Positions 10,113 to 18,635 of a stretch of 64,000 bases of DNA are shown here, one piece after another; position 1 is the stretch's first letter, and the number at the start of each line of letters is the position of its first letter. The stretch comes from Micromonospora siamensis (GTDB taxonomy: Bacteria; Actinomycetota; Actinomycetes; Mycobacteriales; Micromonosporaceae). The DNA lies in assembly GCF_900090305.1 (NCBI RefSeq), contig NZ_LT607751.1:620001-684000 (forward strand), read 5' to 3'. The position numbers were made by a program, and so were the translations under genes. The notes beneath the pieces are model-generated. The model saw only the letters and a program-made list of their open reading frames with translations, searched no databases and was not told the DNA's origin.

Positions 10113-11264
10113 TCACGCCGTCCCCTCCTCGCCCAGCACCCGATCGATGGCCGAGGCAGCCTGACGAGCCCGTGCCGGCAGGACGTGCCCGTAGGTGTCG
10201 GCGGTCATCCGGATTGTGGAGTGCCCGAGCAGCTCCATCACCGTCCGCAGCTCCTCGCCCTGGTCGAGCAGGAACGTGGCGAAGGCGTGCCGCAGGTCGT
10301 GCAGGTGCAGCCAGTCCAGGCCGGCCGCCGCGCGGAGCTGGTCGAAGCGCCGGTTGACGTTCCGCGGCTCCATCGCGGTGCCGATGGTGCTGGCAAAGAC
10401 CAGGCCCAGATCCGACCACAGCTCCCCGGCCGCGAGCCGTTCCTTGGCCTGGCGCACCCGTTGCGACTCCAACGCCCGCACCGCCAGGGACGACAGCGGC
10501 AGCGGACGGCTCGACCGGTGCGTCTTCGGTGGCACGAACTCCAGTCCGCGATCTGTTCGCTGGAGCGTCTGCCGAACGAACAGCGCCTTCCCCGGCAGGT
10601 CGACATCCGACCATCGCAGGCCCAACAGCTCAGCCCGCCGCAGCCCGGTTGCCAGCGCCAGCACGAACAGCGATTCCAGCCGGTCCCCGGTCAGCGCCGA
10701 CAGCAGCGTCTTGGCTTCCTCGGGCGTCAGGGCACGTCGCTCGGTTCGGCCGAGGGCCGGCGGCTTGGCGGCCTTGGCGACGTTGCGCGGCACCAGGTCC
10801 ATCCGCTCAGCGTCGGCCAGGGCGACCCGCAGCACGGCGTGCACCTTGATGATGCTGGCCGGCGCGAGCTTGCCCCGCAGACCGGTGAGGAACCGCTGCA
10901 CGTCCCGAGGAGTCAGCCGGTCGAGCTTCACCCGCCCGAGGCCGGGCACCAGGTGCTTGCTCACGGCCAGGCGGTAACGCGTCAGCGTTGACGGCCGGGT
11001 GCCATCGTGCGCCTTCACGTCCCGCAGCCACTCGTTCAACCAGGCTTCCAGCGTCCGAGGCTGCGCGGTGAGGTCGACGCCGAGTTGGAGTTGGCGCCGC
11101 AGCTCGTCCCGCTTCCGGACTGCCTCAGCCTCGCTCTTGGCGTAGACGTACTTTCGCTTCCGCTTCCCGTCGATCCAGCCGAGGTCGACCACAGCAGCCC
11201 ACACGCCCGGCCGCTGCTCGTACACCGAGCCCTCACCGTGAGCCCGACGCCGCCGGCCGGTCAT
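10113..11264 (-). CDS. int: AICE tyrosine recombinase (integrase)
   Basis: Protein of 383 aa. It has an N-terminal AP2-like arm-binding region (GEGSVYEQRPGVWAAVVDLG), a SAM-like core-binding domain (residues ~70-170), and a catalytic domain with Arg209 (TGLRRAELLGLRW), His322-x-x-Arg325 (HDLRH), His348 (LLGHST) and nucleophile Tyr358. It should recombine attP with the tRNA-Ala 3' end. The ATG overlaps the xis stop by 4 bp, so translation is coupled. It lies 56 bp from attL, as expected for the AICE end. All catalytic residues are present. Confidence 0.95.
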   Translation of the reverse strand: MTGRRRRAHGEGSVYEQRPGVWAAVVDLGWIDGKRKRKYVYAKSEAEAVRKRDELRRQLQLGVDLTAQPRTLEAWLNEWLRDVKAHDGTRPSTLTRYRLAVSKHLVPGLGRVKLDRLTPRDVQRFLTGLRGKLAPASIIKVHAVLRVALADAERMDLVPRNVAKAAKPPALGRTERRALTPEEAKTLLSALTGDRLESLFVLALATGLRRAELLGLRWSDVDLPGKALFVRQTLQRTDRGLEFVPPKTHRSSRPLPLSSLAVRALESQRVRQAKERLAAGELWSDLGLVFASTIGTAMEPRNVNRRFDQLRAAAGLDWLHLHDLRHAFATFLLDQGEELRTVMELLGHSTIRMTADTYGHVLPARARQAASAIDRVLGEEGTA

Positions 11265-11443
11265 GCCGCGAACTCCTCATCAGCCGACAGGAACTCATCA
11301 ATCGCCGCCAGCGGGATCAGGCGAGCGCGACCGGCCTTGATCGAACGGAGCCGGCCCGAGCGCATCAGGACGTAGACAGTGTCCCGGCAGACGCCGAGAA
11401 GCGTTGCAGCCTCAGCCGGTCGAACGCTCTTCCTCTCCGTCAC
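11261..11443 (-). CDS. xis: excisionase, MerR-like HTH
   Basis: A 60-residue protein with the helix-turn-helix typical of small excisionases (RPAEAATLLGVCRDTVYVLM, then RLRSIKAGRARLIP). Such proteins bend att DNA and steer Int towards excision. The start is GTG 11443 behind AAGGAG, overlapping the rep stop by 4 bp (GTGA); its own stop overlaps int. The rep-xis-int order and overlaps match pSAM2, where the three genes are co-transcribed. Confidence 0.9.
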   Translation of the reverse strand: MTERKSVRPAEAATLLGVCRDTVYVLMRSGRLRSIKAGRARLIPLAAIDEFLSADEEFAA

Positions 11444-13173
11444 GCGCTTGCTCCTTCCTCGCTATCGGACGGCTGAGCCGAAGTTGCCGAAACGTCGGGC
11501 GGATTGGCGGCGGCGCGTCTGGCGGCGTCAAGCTGGACGCGCCATTGGATGCGTTCGGAGATGGCACGCAGCACCCGGTGCCCGAGCGGCGGCACGTCCG
11601 GATCAGTGGGCTTGGCGAGTTCCCAAGCGTGCCGCACCGTGTCGGAGCCGGCCGGGGCGGTGTCGGCGTCGGTGGTGACGCCGAGCAGCGCCTTGACCCA
11701 GTCGCGGCGGTCGGCGCGGTGGTCGGTGAGGGTCTTGCCGGACCACTGCCGGGAGATCAGGACGCGCCGGCCGCCGATGCCGAGGGTGTCGCGCTTGTGG
11801 ACCTTGTTCTTGCAGTTGCCCGGCCGCAGCCCGGGTCGCGCCTTCTTGGGCTGGACGCCGTAGAGCAGCCAGTTCGCGCACCGATCCGAACAGGGCGTGT
11901 GCCGCAGCTCGGACCACAGGCGTTCCAGGTGCGCCCGCTGCCGGCCGGTGGTCACCTGGTGGCAGTCGGCGGCCTGCTTGGTCAGGTACTTGGTGATGTA
12001 GCCGACGCACCGATCCGCGTCCTTGGAGCCGGCGAGGACGCCCTTGGCGTCGACCTGGACGCCGAAGCGGACGACGTGCACGGGTTGGGCGTCGGGGTCA
12101 GCGTCAACCAGGTCCAGGGCGTCATCCCACGACGGCAGCAGCCGGCCCGATTCGGGGTCGGTGTAGCCGGCGGCGTCGGCGTCCCATTGCGGCGCCCGCC
12201 CGGGTTCGTAGACCCGCTGCTCGACCGAGGGCCACCACACCTGGTGGTACGTGGCGGCGGCCACCTGCCGCACGAGGGCGCGCGGGATGGTGCCCCGGAT
12301 GGCGAAGTGCGCGTGAGGAGCCAACCGGCGCTGAGGCTCTACAGCTCCGCCGTACTGAACGTTCCAGCCGACCGCGCGGCGCAGGTTCTGCCAGAACCGG
12401 TCGAGAAGCCGCGGGAAGTGGACCGCGTCCCAGGCTGCTCGCCGGTAGTCGTAGGCGTCGGGGTCGACGGGCGTGCCGTCGGAGTGGACGCGGCCGTAGG
12501 AGCCGAGGGTGAGGGTGAGGAACATCGAGGGCCGGAACACCTGCCCGCCGTTGCCCTCGAAGGTCCGGCCCACGGTCCGGTTCTCGACGGGGAGGCGGGG
12601 CAGGTCCGGGGCGTCCTGCCGCCGTTTGGTGGAGCGCACCCGCCGCTTGCCGTCGCCGTCCTCCTGGTCCTCGCCGCCGTGCGGCGGAGCCGGGCGACCC
12701 CGGAGTCCTTCGGTGGTGATCTGGCCTTCCAATTCCGCGATCGCGTCATCGAGGTCGGCCACCTGGTCCCACTGCGAGGCCCGCGCGGCTTCATCGCGGG
12801 CGAATTCCAGGTGAGCGCGGGCGACGATCAGACCGCGTTGCGCGTCGGTGGCCGGCTCGGGGCCGGGGTCAGGTTCGTCGTCGCGGTGCCAGCCTTCCCG
12901 GATCTGCTGCTGGCGCAGCCGGCGGGCACGCTTCGCGCAGGCCGGGCACTTGGCTTCCTGCGTGGCGCCGCAGGGCATGTCGATGACTTCGGCCTGCCCG
13001 GTGTCGAGGTCGGTGCGCCGGAGGGAGACCGGCCGGGTGCAGACGCCGTAGTCGGCGGCCAAGTCCTTGACCACGTCGACGGATCGGGGCATGAGTATCC
13101 GGGCGGCCCGGGAGCCCGGCCTCGGCTCCACCACGGGGGCGGGGGCGAGGCCGGGCAGCGGGGTGACGGTCAT
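11440..13173 (-). CDS. RepSA-like replication initiator (HUH-type)
   Basis: Protein of 577 aa. A cysteine cluster (C68, C76-PA-C79) suggests a metal-binding N-terminus. The initiator core has motif I FLTLTLG (about 218-224), the HUH-type motif PHAHF (His287, His289) and the tyrosine motif VGYITKYLTK (Tyr392, Tyr396). Actinomycete Rep proteins of this kind nick the origin and drive rolling-circle-like replication of the excised AICE. The middle region (~100-200) is charged and probably disordered. Start GTG or ATG at 13173 follows the GGDEF gene with a 4-bp overlap (13170-13173). The replication origin itself is not identifiable with certainty. Confidence 0.88.
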   Translation of the reverse strand: MTVTPLPGLAPAPVVEPRPGSRAARILMPRSVDVVKDLAADYGVCTRPVSLRRTDLDTGQAEVIDMPCGATQEAKCPACAKRARRLRQQQIREGWHRDDEPDPGPEPATDAQRGLIVARAHLEFARDEAARASQWDQVADLDDAIAELEGQITTEGLRGRPAPPHGGEDQEDGDGKRRVRSTKRRQDAPDLPRLPVENRTVGRTFEGNGGQVFRPSMFLTLTLGSYGRVHSDGTPVDPDAYDYRRAAWDAVHFPRLLDRFWQNLRRAVGWNVQYGGAVEPQRRLAPHAHFAIRGTIPRALVRQVAAATYHQVWWPSVEQRVYEPGRAPQWDADAAGYTDPESGRLLPSWDDALDLVDADPDAQPVHVVRFGVQVDAKGVLAGSKDADRCVGYITKYLTKQAADCHQVTTGRQRAHLERLWSELRHTPCSDRCANWLLYGVQPKKARPGLRPGNCKNKVHKRDTLGIGGRRVLISRQWSGKTLTDHRADRRDWVKALLGVTTDADTAPAGSDTVRHAWELAKPTDPDVPPLGHRVLRAISERIQWRVQLDAARRAAANPPDVSATSAQPSDSEEGASA

Positions 13174-13820
13174 CGGCCCACCCCCACGGCAGGGGTCAAG
13201 TCACGGACCCGCAGGGCGGGGCGGGGGTCGGCGGTGGGGGTGGTGTGGTCGTCGCGCAGCGGGTCGAAGGCGACCACGCCGGCCCGGGTGGTCTTGGCCC
13301 GGTACATGGCCGCGTCGGCGTCGGCCAGGGCGGCGGCGAGCCCGGACGGGCTGGCGGGGGCGAGGCCGATGCTCGCGGTCACCGACACCGAGACGCCTGA
13401 GGGCAGCTGGACCGGGGCGGCGATCGCGGCGGCCAGTTGGCGGGCAGCCGTGGCCGGGTTCGCGTCGAGCAGGAGGGCGGCGAACTCGTCCCCGCCGAGG
13501 CGGGCCGCGATGCCGTGGACCGAGCGCAGGCGTTGCGCGACGGTAGTGAGGACCAGGTCCCCGGCGGCGTGGCCGTGGGTGTCGTTGACGGGCTTGAAGC
13601 CGTCCAGGTCGACCACCACGACCCAGGGCCGCAGCGGAGCGAGCTGGGTCCAGGCGTCAGCCAGGCCGGCGCGGTTGGCGAGCCCGGTCAACCCATCGCG
13701 GAGGGTGGCGCGTTGCAGGGCGGCCAGTTCGTAGCGGGCGGCGTAGAGGCTGTAGCGGTGCCAGGTGAAGAGTGCGAGGCAGGCGGCGAAGAGGACGCCG
13801 GAGAGCAGGTTGTCGGTCAT
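13170..13820 (-). CDS. membrane-anchored GGDEF-domain protein
   Basis: Protein of 216 aa with one N-terminal membrane helix (residues ~4-24) and a GGDEF domain: RDGLTGLANRAG (41-52), DLDGFKPVNDTHGHAAGD (71-88) and intact GGDEF at 109-113. These residues fit an active diguanylate cyclase making c-di-GMP. No RxxD inhibitory site is seen upstream of GGDEF. Start ATG 13820 is preferred because GAGAGGTGA precedes it and it overlaps the previous stop (ATGA); a longer frame upstream is a shadow. It lies inside the AICE transfer-replication operon, translationally coupled on both sides, so it is a core element gene rather than loose cargo. Confidence 0.88.
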   Translation of the reverse strand: MTDNLLSGVLFAACLALFTWHRYSLYAARYELAALQRATLRDGLTGLANRAGLADAWTQLAPLRPWVVVVDLDGFKPVNDTHGHAAGDLVLTTVAQRLRSVHGIAARLGGDEFAALLLDANPATAARQLAAAIAAPVQLPSGVSVSVTASIGLAPASPSGLAAALADADAAMYRAKTTRAGVVAFDPLRDDHTTPTADPRPALRVRDLTPAVGVGR

Positions 13821-14419
13821 CGGGTCACCTCTCCGATCAGCGGGACACCGTTGCGGCGGACGAACGCGGCCGGCGACACCGGAGCGACCGGGGCCGCAGG
13901 GGCGGGGTCGACGGGGACCAGGGCGACGGGCTCGGGCACGGCTGGCGCGACGACGGGTGCGGGAGCCGGCGGGGTGGGCTGCTCGACGGGGCGGGCCGGG
14001 GCGGGGTCGGCGGCCGGGGTGGTGCCGGTGGACAGGACGAGCTTGGACAGGCCCATGAACGCCAGCGCCGGGACGGCGGACAGCAGCCACCCGGACAGGC
14101 CCGGCTTGGCGACGGCGAGCTGCGCGGCCAGGGACAGGGCGACGGCGGCGATGAGCAGGAACATCGGGTAGGCCACGGATTCGCCGGCCCGCTTGCGGCG
14201 GCGGATGGTCAGCAGGGCGGCGAACGGAATGAGTTCGGAGATGACGGCGTTGGCCCAGCCGAACCACGCCCCGGTGCCGGCCGGGGAGTTGTCGAGGGTC
14301 CAGTCTTTGACGTGGGTGAACGAGGCTGCCCCGGCGAAGCCGGCGACGATGAGCAGGATGACGACGAGCACCAGACCGTCGACCCGGTCGGCGCGGCTGC
14401 TGGTGGGGTGGGGCTTCAT
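13817..14419 (-). CDS. DUF2637-like membrane protein of the AICE transfer module
   Basis: Protein of 200 aa with about four membrane segments in residues 15-130 (VDGLVLVVILLIVAGFAGAA, ELIPFAALLTI, FLLIAAVALSLAAQLAVA, LSAVPALAFMGLSKLVL) and a Pro/Ala/Val-rich cytoplasmic tail to residue ~185. The SFTHVKDWTLD and WFGWANAVISELIPFA motifs resemble the DUF2637 family found on actinomycete plasmids and AICEs, often called Spd-like. A role in intra-mycelial plasmid spread is plausible by context only. It overlaps the FtsK-like gene and the GGDEF gene by 4 bp each. Confidence 0.75.
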   Translation of the reverse strand: MKPHPTSSRADRVDGLVLVVILLIVAGFAGAASFTHVKDWTLDNSPAGTGAWFGWANAVISELIPFAALLTIRRRKRAGESVAYPMFLLIAAVALSLAAQLAVAKPGLSGWLLSAVPALAFMGLSKLVLSTGTTPAADPAPARPVEQPTPPAPAPVVAPAVPEPVALVPVDPAPAAPVAPVSPAAFVRRNGVPLIGEVTR

Positions 14420-15846
14420 GCGGCACCTTCCAGGATCTCGCCGTCGATGACCCGCAGTCGGCCGTAGGTGTGGGCCATGTCGCGGATCTCGTCATCGGTC
14501 AGGTAGGAGAACCGGACCCGCATCGGCGTCGGGGCACCATCGATGACCACGAACCCGACGCCGGGTAGGGACTGCGGGATGCGGTCGCAGAGCGCGCCCC
14601 GATCGCGCATCCCCTCCCCGAGGACCAGGTCCACCTGAGCCGCCTCGGCCAGTCGCAGCCCGATGCGGGTGGGGAACAGGTCGCGGAACGGCAGGACTTC
14701 CTTACGCGGGTCCTGGATCGCGGCCACGACGTGGACGCCGACCGCCCGGCCCTGCGAGAGCAGGATCGACAGGGCGGCCTTGATCCGGTCTTTGAGCTGC
14801 CGGTCGGTGAGGTAGGCGGTCAGGTTGGCCAGCTCATCGATGACCAGGACGATCAGCGGCTCATCCGGTGTCGGGGTGTGCTGGCGGGTGCGGCCGTAGA
14901 GCTTGGCTGCTCGCCGCTTGGCCTCGGTGGCGGCTTCCTCGATCAGCTCGCACATCGCCGCGTAGTCCTTGCAGGCGAACCGGGAGAACATCAGTGCACC
15001 CATCCCGAGTTCCATGCCGCCCTTCGGGTCCAACCCCCAGATCTGCACCAGACCCGAGGTGACACCGTTGGCGAGGGAGCGGACCACGGACCAGATCACG
15101 GAGCCCTTCCCGGCACCCGTGGCGCCCACGACGAGGACCTGTGTGCCGAATAGGCGCAGCTCGTAGCCGTCGCCGTCTTCCTGCCGACCGACGGGCAGGG
15201 CGGTGAACTCCGGGACGGCCGGCACCGGGACCGGGCGGACGAGCTTGGCGAGGGGGTCACCGCGGAACAGGTGCAGCAGCACCACATCGGGCCGAGGACC
15301 GGGGGCGGCTTTGACCTGCCGGACGCCGAAGGTGTGGGCGAGGCGTTCGGCGACCTTGGCGAAGTCGTCGGGGATCTGCCCGGTCACCATCCGCACCGTC
15401 ACCACGTCGACGCCGGCCGAGCAGCGGACCCGGCGCAGGACCGGCAGGACGGTGTGGGAGTCGAAGGAGACGGCCAGCTTCGCCGTCACCATGGCGGCGT
15501 GCCAGTTGCGGCGGTAGACCATGCGGCGGTAGCGGGACAGGACCGGCCACCAGCCGAACCGCAGCCACGACGCCCGGTGCGCGAACGCCCACACCGTCGA
15601 CACCAGCGCGACAGCGCCCAGGACCAGGGCGGGGCCGAGCCACCCGAAGCGGAGGTACAGCCAGCCAAAGAAAGCGGCCGGGGTGGTCAGGTACCAGAAG
15701 CGGATGAGCACGACGACCAGGCGGCCAAAAGCCTTGGCGGTCCACCACGACAGGGCCAGCCACATCGGGATCCGCACGAACGGCGTACGGACATTGATCG
15801 GAGCGGAGTCGATCCGGTCGCCCCGGATCACGTTGACCAGCGGCAT
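14416..15846 (-). CDS. FtsK/SpoIIIE-like conjugal DNA translocase (TraB/TraSA type)
   Basis: Protein of 476 aa. Two N-terminal membrane helices (about 41-66 and 68-90) are followed by an FtsK-type motor with Walker A VGATGAGKGS (240-249) and Walker B LIVLVIDEL (331-339), then sensor segments (LLSQGRAVGVHVVAAIQDP, TRIGLRLAEAAQVDLVLG). A single hexameric motor of this type moves double-stranded plasmid DNA between Streptomyces cells and is the one essential transfer protein of AICEs. Start ATG 15846. The 15850-16311 gene ends 3 bp upstream, so it belongs to the same operon. I see no gamma-like winged helix at the C-terminus. Confidence 0.92.
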   Translation of the reverse strand: MPLVNVIRGDRIDSAPINVRTPFVRIPMWLALSWWTAKAFGRLVVVLIRFWYLTTPAAFFGWLYLRFGWLGPALVLGAVALVSTVWAFAHRASWLRFGWWPVLSRYRRMVYRRNWHAAMVTAKLAVSFDSHTVLPVLRRVRCSAGVDVVTVRMVTGQIPDDFAKVAERLAHTFGVRQVKAAPGPRPDVVLLHLFRGDPLAKLVRPVPVPAVPEFTALPVGRQEDGDGYELRLFGTQVLVVGATGAGKGSVIWSVVRSLANGVTSGLVQIWGLDPKGGMELGMGALMFSRFACKDYAAMCELIEEAATEAKRRAAKLYGRTRQHTPTPDEPLIVLVIDELANLTAYLTDRQLKDRIKAALSILLSQGRAVGVHVVAAIQDPRKEVLPFRDLFPTRIGLRLAEAAQVDLVLGEGMRDRGALCDRIPQSLPGVGFVVIDGAPTPMRVRFSYLTDDEIRDMAHTYGRLRVIDGEILEGAA

Positions 15847-15849
15847 GGC

Positions 15850-16311
15850 TCAGCCCTCCCCAACCGTGGCAGCGGCGGTGAACAGCGAGCCCTGCCCCGG
15901 GGTGCCGGCACGGCGGATCACGCGGCGACGCACCGGCATCCAAGCCGGGGCAAGCGCGGCCAGGTTGACGGGGCCGGACTCGGGGGCGGGGACGTGGCGG
16001 GTCATGGTCGGCAGCCACCGGCCACGGCCCAGGACCGCCCGCAGATCGACGCGGTCGGCCACGTGCGGGGCGATGAGGTCCGGGTCGAGGTGCCGCAGCT
16101 TCACCACCGTCCGGGCCAGAGCGGCGGCGGCGGCGGAGATCTCGACCAGGGCGGCGACGCGGACGGCGTCGGACGGGACGGTGGTGTAGACCTCGCGGGC
16201 GGCCCGGATGCCGGGGCCGGCGAGGCGCATCACGGTGCGGCGGTGGGTGGTGCGGCGGGGTGCGGGGCGCGGGTTCCCGACGATGCGGGCAGCGTCAGCT
16301 AGCGTGGGCAT
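15850..16311 (-). CDS. hypothetical protein of the AICE transfer operon
   Basis: Protein of 153 aa, Arg/Ala/Pro-rich and basic, with no signal peptide or clear membrane segment. Central helices (VRVAALVEISAAAAALARTVVKL) may mediate oligomerisation. Start ATG 16311 is chosen because GGAAGGAG precedes it; a longer frame upstream is a shadow of the neighbouring gene. It lies 3 bp before the translocase, so it probably assists transfer or replication. I do not recognise a family. Confidence 0.65.
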   Translation of the reverse strand: MPTLADAARIVGNPRPAPRRTTHRRTVMRLAGPGIRAAREVYTTVPSDAVRVAALVEISAAAAALARTVVKLRHLDPDLIAPHVADRVDLRAVLGRGRWLPTMTRHVPAPESGPVNLAALAPAWMPVRRRVIRRAGTPGQGSLFTAAATVGEG

Positions 16312-16400
16312 CAGCCCAACTCCTTCCAGGGAGAACGGGTCAGGGCGCGGGGCGGGAGTCGTCTTGGCGGAGGAAGCCCGCCCCGCGCATCGAGTTCTGG

Positions 16401-16829
16401 TCAGGCCGCCTGCTTCGTCGCGGCGGCGGTCGGCTCGGTCATGGCGCCCGCGCGGATCGACCACGCCTGACGCGCCCGGCACTTCCCCGAGCCCTTGCAC
16501 CGCTGCGAGTCGACGTACGGGGTGAGGGTCACGTCGGTGAAGGTGACCGCCGGCGGGTAGCCCGAAATCTTCGATGCGGGCGGCACCGGCTGCTGCGGCG
16601 CGGCGATCTTCACCTTGACCTCCTTCGACCCGCCGAACTTCCCGGCCTCCGGGTCCAGGTCCAGCACCTTGACCACCCACAGCCGCTCGCCCGTGTCCTT
16701 GTCACGGGCCTGGTCGTCACCCTGACCGCGCTTGTCGAAGTCCGTCACCGGTTCCACCCCGAGGCACAGCGCGCCAGCGGGGAAGACGTAGTCGAACGGA
16801 ACCGGAACTTTGATCGAGTTGGGGACCAT
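16401..16829 (-). CDS. Pra-like replication/integration/excision activator
   Basis: Protein of 142 aa, all soluble. The segments VPVPFDYVFPAGALCLGVEP, DFDKRGQGDDQARDKDTGE and VKVKIAAPQQPVPPASK resemble proteins annotated as plasmid replication, integration and excision activators (Pra) of actinomycete AICEs. In pSAM2, Pra switches on rep-xis-int and is itself repressed by KorSA. Start ATG 16829 gives good spacing from AGGAGG; GTG 16835 would be too close. It is the first gene of the left-going operon, next to the operators at 16881-17007. The family assignment is from memory of motifs and is moderate. Confidence 0.6.
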   Translation of the reverse strand: MVPNSIKVPVPFDYVFPAGALCLGVEPVTDFDKRGQGDDQARDKDTGERLWVVKVLDLDPEAGKFGGSKEVKVKIAAPQQPVPPASKISGYPPAVTFTDVTLTPYVDSQRCKGSGKCRARQAWSIRAGAMTEPTAAATKQAA

Positions 16830-16880
16830 GCCCACTGCCTCCTTGGCGTAAGGCCGCCGATGACTCCATCGAAGCGGCGA

Positions 16881-17007
16881 GACGTATTACGTCCTACGGC
16901 GACAATAGGAGGTCATCCATGTAGAGGCAAGACGTAATACGTCCGAGTCCTGAACGCTTCGATGAGAGCCGGAGCACACGGCAGAGGTACGCTCCCGGTA
17001 ATACGTC
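16881..17007. promoter_or_regulatory. GntR/KorSA-type operators between divergent arms
   Basis: Two perfect 13-bp palindromes, GACGTATTACGTC (16881-16893) and GACGTAATACGTC (16931-16943), 50 bp apart, plus a degenerate copy CCGGTAATACGTC (16995-17007). They lie between the Pra-like gene and the divergent GntR regulator. The 50-bp spacing, close to five helical turns, would place the two perfect sites on one DNA face. Repression of pra and self-repression by the GntR protein, as for KorSA of pSAM2, is the expected mechanism. Confidence 0.85.
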
Positions 17008-17034
17008 CTACGAGCAGGGGAAACGGCGAAGCCG

Positions 17035-17808
17035 ATGATCGAGACGCCGAGGTCGCAGTACGGGCAGATCGCAGAGCTGATCCGTGGCCGCATCCAGGAC
17101 GGCACCTACCCGGCCGGCTCTCTCCTGCCCAGCGAGGACCGCCTTGCCGAGGAGCTGCGTGTCTCCCGGGTCACCGTCAACCGCGCCATCGGCCTGCTCC
17201 GCTCGTCCGGTGACGTGAAGGTCCGCCGGGGCACCGGCACCGTCGTCCGATCGCTTCCCCGCATCCACCGTGACGCCCAGGCCCGCTACGCCGCCCGGCA
17301 GGAGGGCAGCGGCGCCGGTGAGGTCGAGGTGCGCAAGCTCAGCCTCAAGTCCCGCACCGAGTACCGGGAGATCGGACGCACGACGACCCCACCGGCGGTC
17401 GCGCAGACCCTCGGCCTGCGTAAGGGTGAGGCGTCGTTGCTGCGTAGCCGAGTCCTCTACGCCAACGACGAGCCGACGCAGATCGCAGACTCGTACCTAC
17501 CCTGGTCCATCACGAAGGACTGCAAGCCGCTGATGCAGGCCGACGCCGGTAAGGGCGGCTCCTACGGTCGCCTCGCGGAGCTGGGGCACGGACCGGTGCG
17601 CTTCACCGAAGACGTGTCGATCCGTATGCCCAGCGAGGAGGAGCAACGCACCCTTGACCTGGACGCCTCGCAGCCGGTCTTCGAGATCTGGCACGTCGCC
17701 TACACCGCCGAGGACCGCCCGATCGAGGTCTGCATCCACGTCATGCCCGGCCACGTGTGGACCCTGCGCTACGGCTGGGACGACCAGCAAGCGCCCAAGG
17801 ACCGATGA
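17035..17808 (+). CDS. GntR/HutC-family repressor, KorSA-like
   Basis: Protein of 257 aa. The N-terminal winged helix (YGQIAELIRGRIQDGTYPAG, SEDRLAEELRVSRVTVNRAI, VRRGTGTVV) is a textbook GntR domain. Residues ~100-250 form a UTRA ligand-binding domain of the HutC subfamily (EIGRTTTPPAVAQTLGLRKG, ADSYLPWSI, VFEIWHVAYTAEDRPIEV). In pSAM2 the homologous KorSA holds the element integrated by repressing pra. Three operator-like palindromes lie just upstream. The stop overlaps the next start (ATGA), forming a three-gene coupled operon. Confidence 0.9.
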   Translation: MIETPRSQYGQIAELIRGRIQDGTYPAGSLLPSEDRLAEELRVSRVTVNRAIGLLRSSGDVKVRRGTGTVVRSLPRIHRDAQARYAARQEGSGAGEVEVRKLSLKSRTEYREIGRTTTPPAVAQTLGLRKGEASLLRSRVLYANDEPTQIADSYLPWSITKDCKPLMQADAGKGGSYGRLAELGHGPVRFTEDVSIRMPSEEEQRTLDLDASQPVFEIWHVAYTAEDRPIEVCIHVMPGHVWTLRYGWDDQQAPKDR

Positions 17809-18635
17809 TGCGCGTCCGCCTCGCCACCGAAGCAGCCCCCGGCCGCCCGGCCAACGAGGACGCCGCCCTGCACGTCGGATCGCTGGTCGGCGTCTTCGAC
17901 GGCGTCACCGCACCCCGCGACCGCGACAGCGGATGCGTCCACGGCCCCGCCTGGTACGTCCAGCGACTCACCAGCCGCCTCGCCCAAGTCGCAGGCGAGG
18001 AGGCAGCCGCGGGCTTGCCCGACCTGCTGGCCGAGGCGATCGAGCGAGTGCGCGTCGACCACGACGGCCGGTGCGATCTCGACAACCCGGCGACGCCGGC
18101 CGCCACCGTCTGCCTGCTCCGCCCTTCCGGCGACCAGCTCGACTACCTGATCCTGTCTGACTGCACCCTCGTCGTCGACCAGGGCGACACCGTCACCGTC
18201 CTGACCGACCAGCGATTCGGCATCGCGGTGGCTGAGCTCCGTCGTGAAGCCCTGGCACTACACGGCACCGAACTACCGGCCGGACGGCCCACGCCAGGCA
18301 AGTACGAACTCACCAACCAGCCCCACGGCTACTGGATCGCCGCCGCCAACCCCGAAGCCGCGCGCCAAGCAGTCACCGGCGCCCTCGACCTGCACGGCCC
18401 GCAACGGGTACGCCGGGCAGCTCTACTCACCGACGGCACCTCCTGCGCCGTGGACGAGTACCAGCTCATGGACTGGCAGCAGCTCCTGGACGTGCTCACC
18501 GAATACGGACCATGCGAGCTGATCCGACGCGTCCGCCACGCCGAGAACGCCGACCCGACCGGAGCAGACCACCCGCGCTACAAACGCCACGACGACGCCA
18601 CCGCCGCACTCTGCATCTTCGAGGAGCACCCGTGA
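17805..18635 (+). CDS. PP2C-like phosphatase domain protein
   Basis: Protein of 276 aa. It shows the pattern of metal-dependent PP2C phosphatases: NEDAALHVGSLVGVFDGVTA (metal-binding Asp residues), VDHDGRCDL, LDYLILSDCTLVV, AALLTDGTSC and a C-terminal HDDATAALCIF with paired Asp. The substrate is unknown. It could act on a phosphoprotein of the regulatory switch or on a host target. Start ATG 17805 overlaps the repressor stop, and its stop overlaps the Nudix start (GTGA), so the three proteins are made together. Confidence 0.75.
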   Translation: MMRVRLATEAAPGRPANEDAALHVGSLVGVFDGVTAPRDRDSGCVHGPAWYVQRLTSRLAQVAGEEAAAGLPDLLAEAIERVRVDHDGRCDLDNPATPAATVCLLRPSGDQLDYLILSDCTLVVDQGDTVTVLTDQRFGIAVAELRREALALHGTELPAGRPTPGKYELTNQPHGYWIAAANPEAARQAVTGALDLHGPQRVRRAALLTDGTSCAVDEYQLMDWQQLLDVLTEYGPCELIRRVRHAENADPTGADHPRYKRHDDATAALCIFEEHP

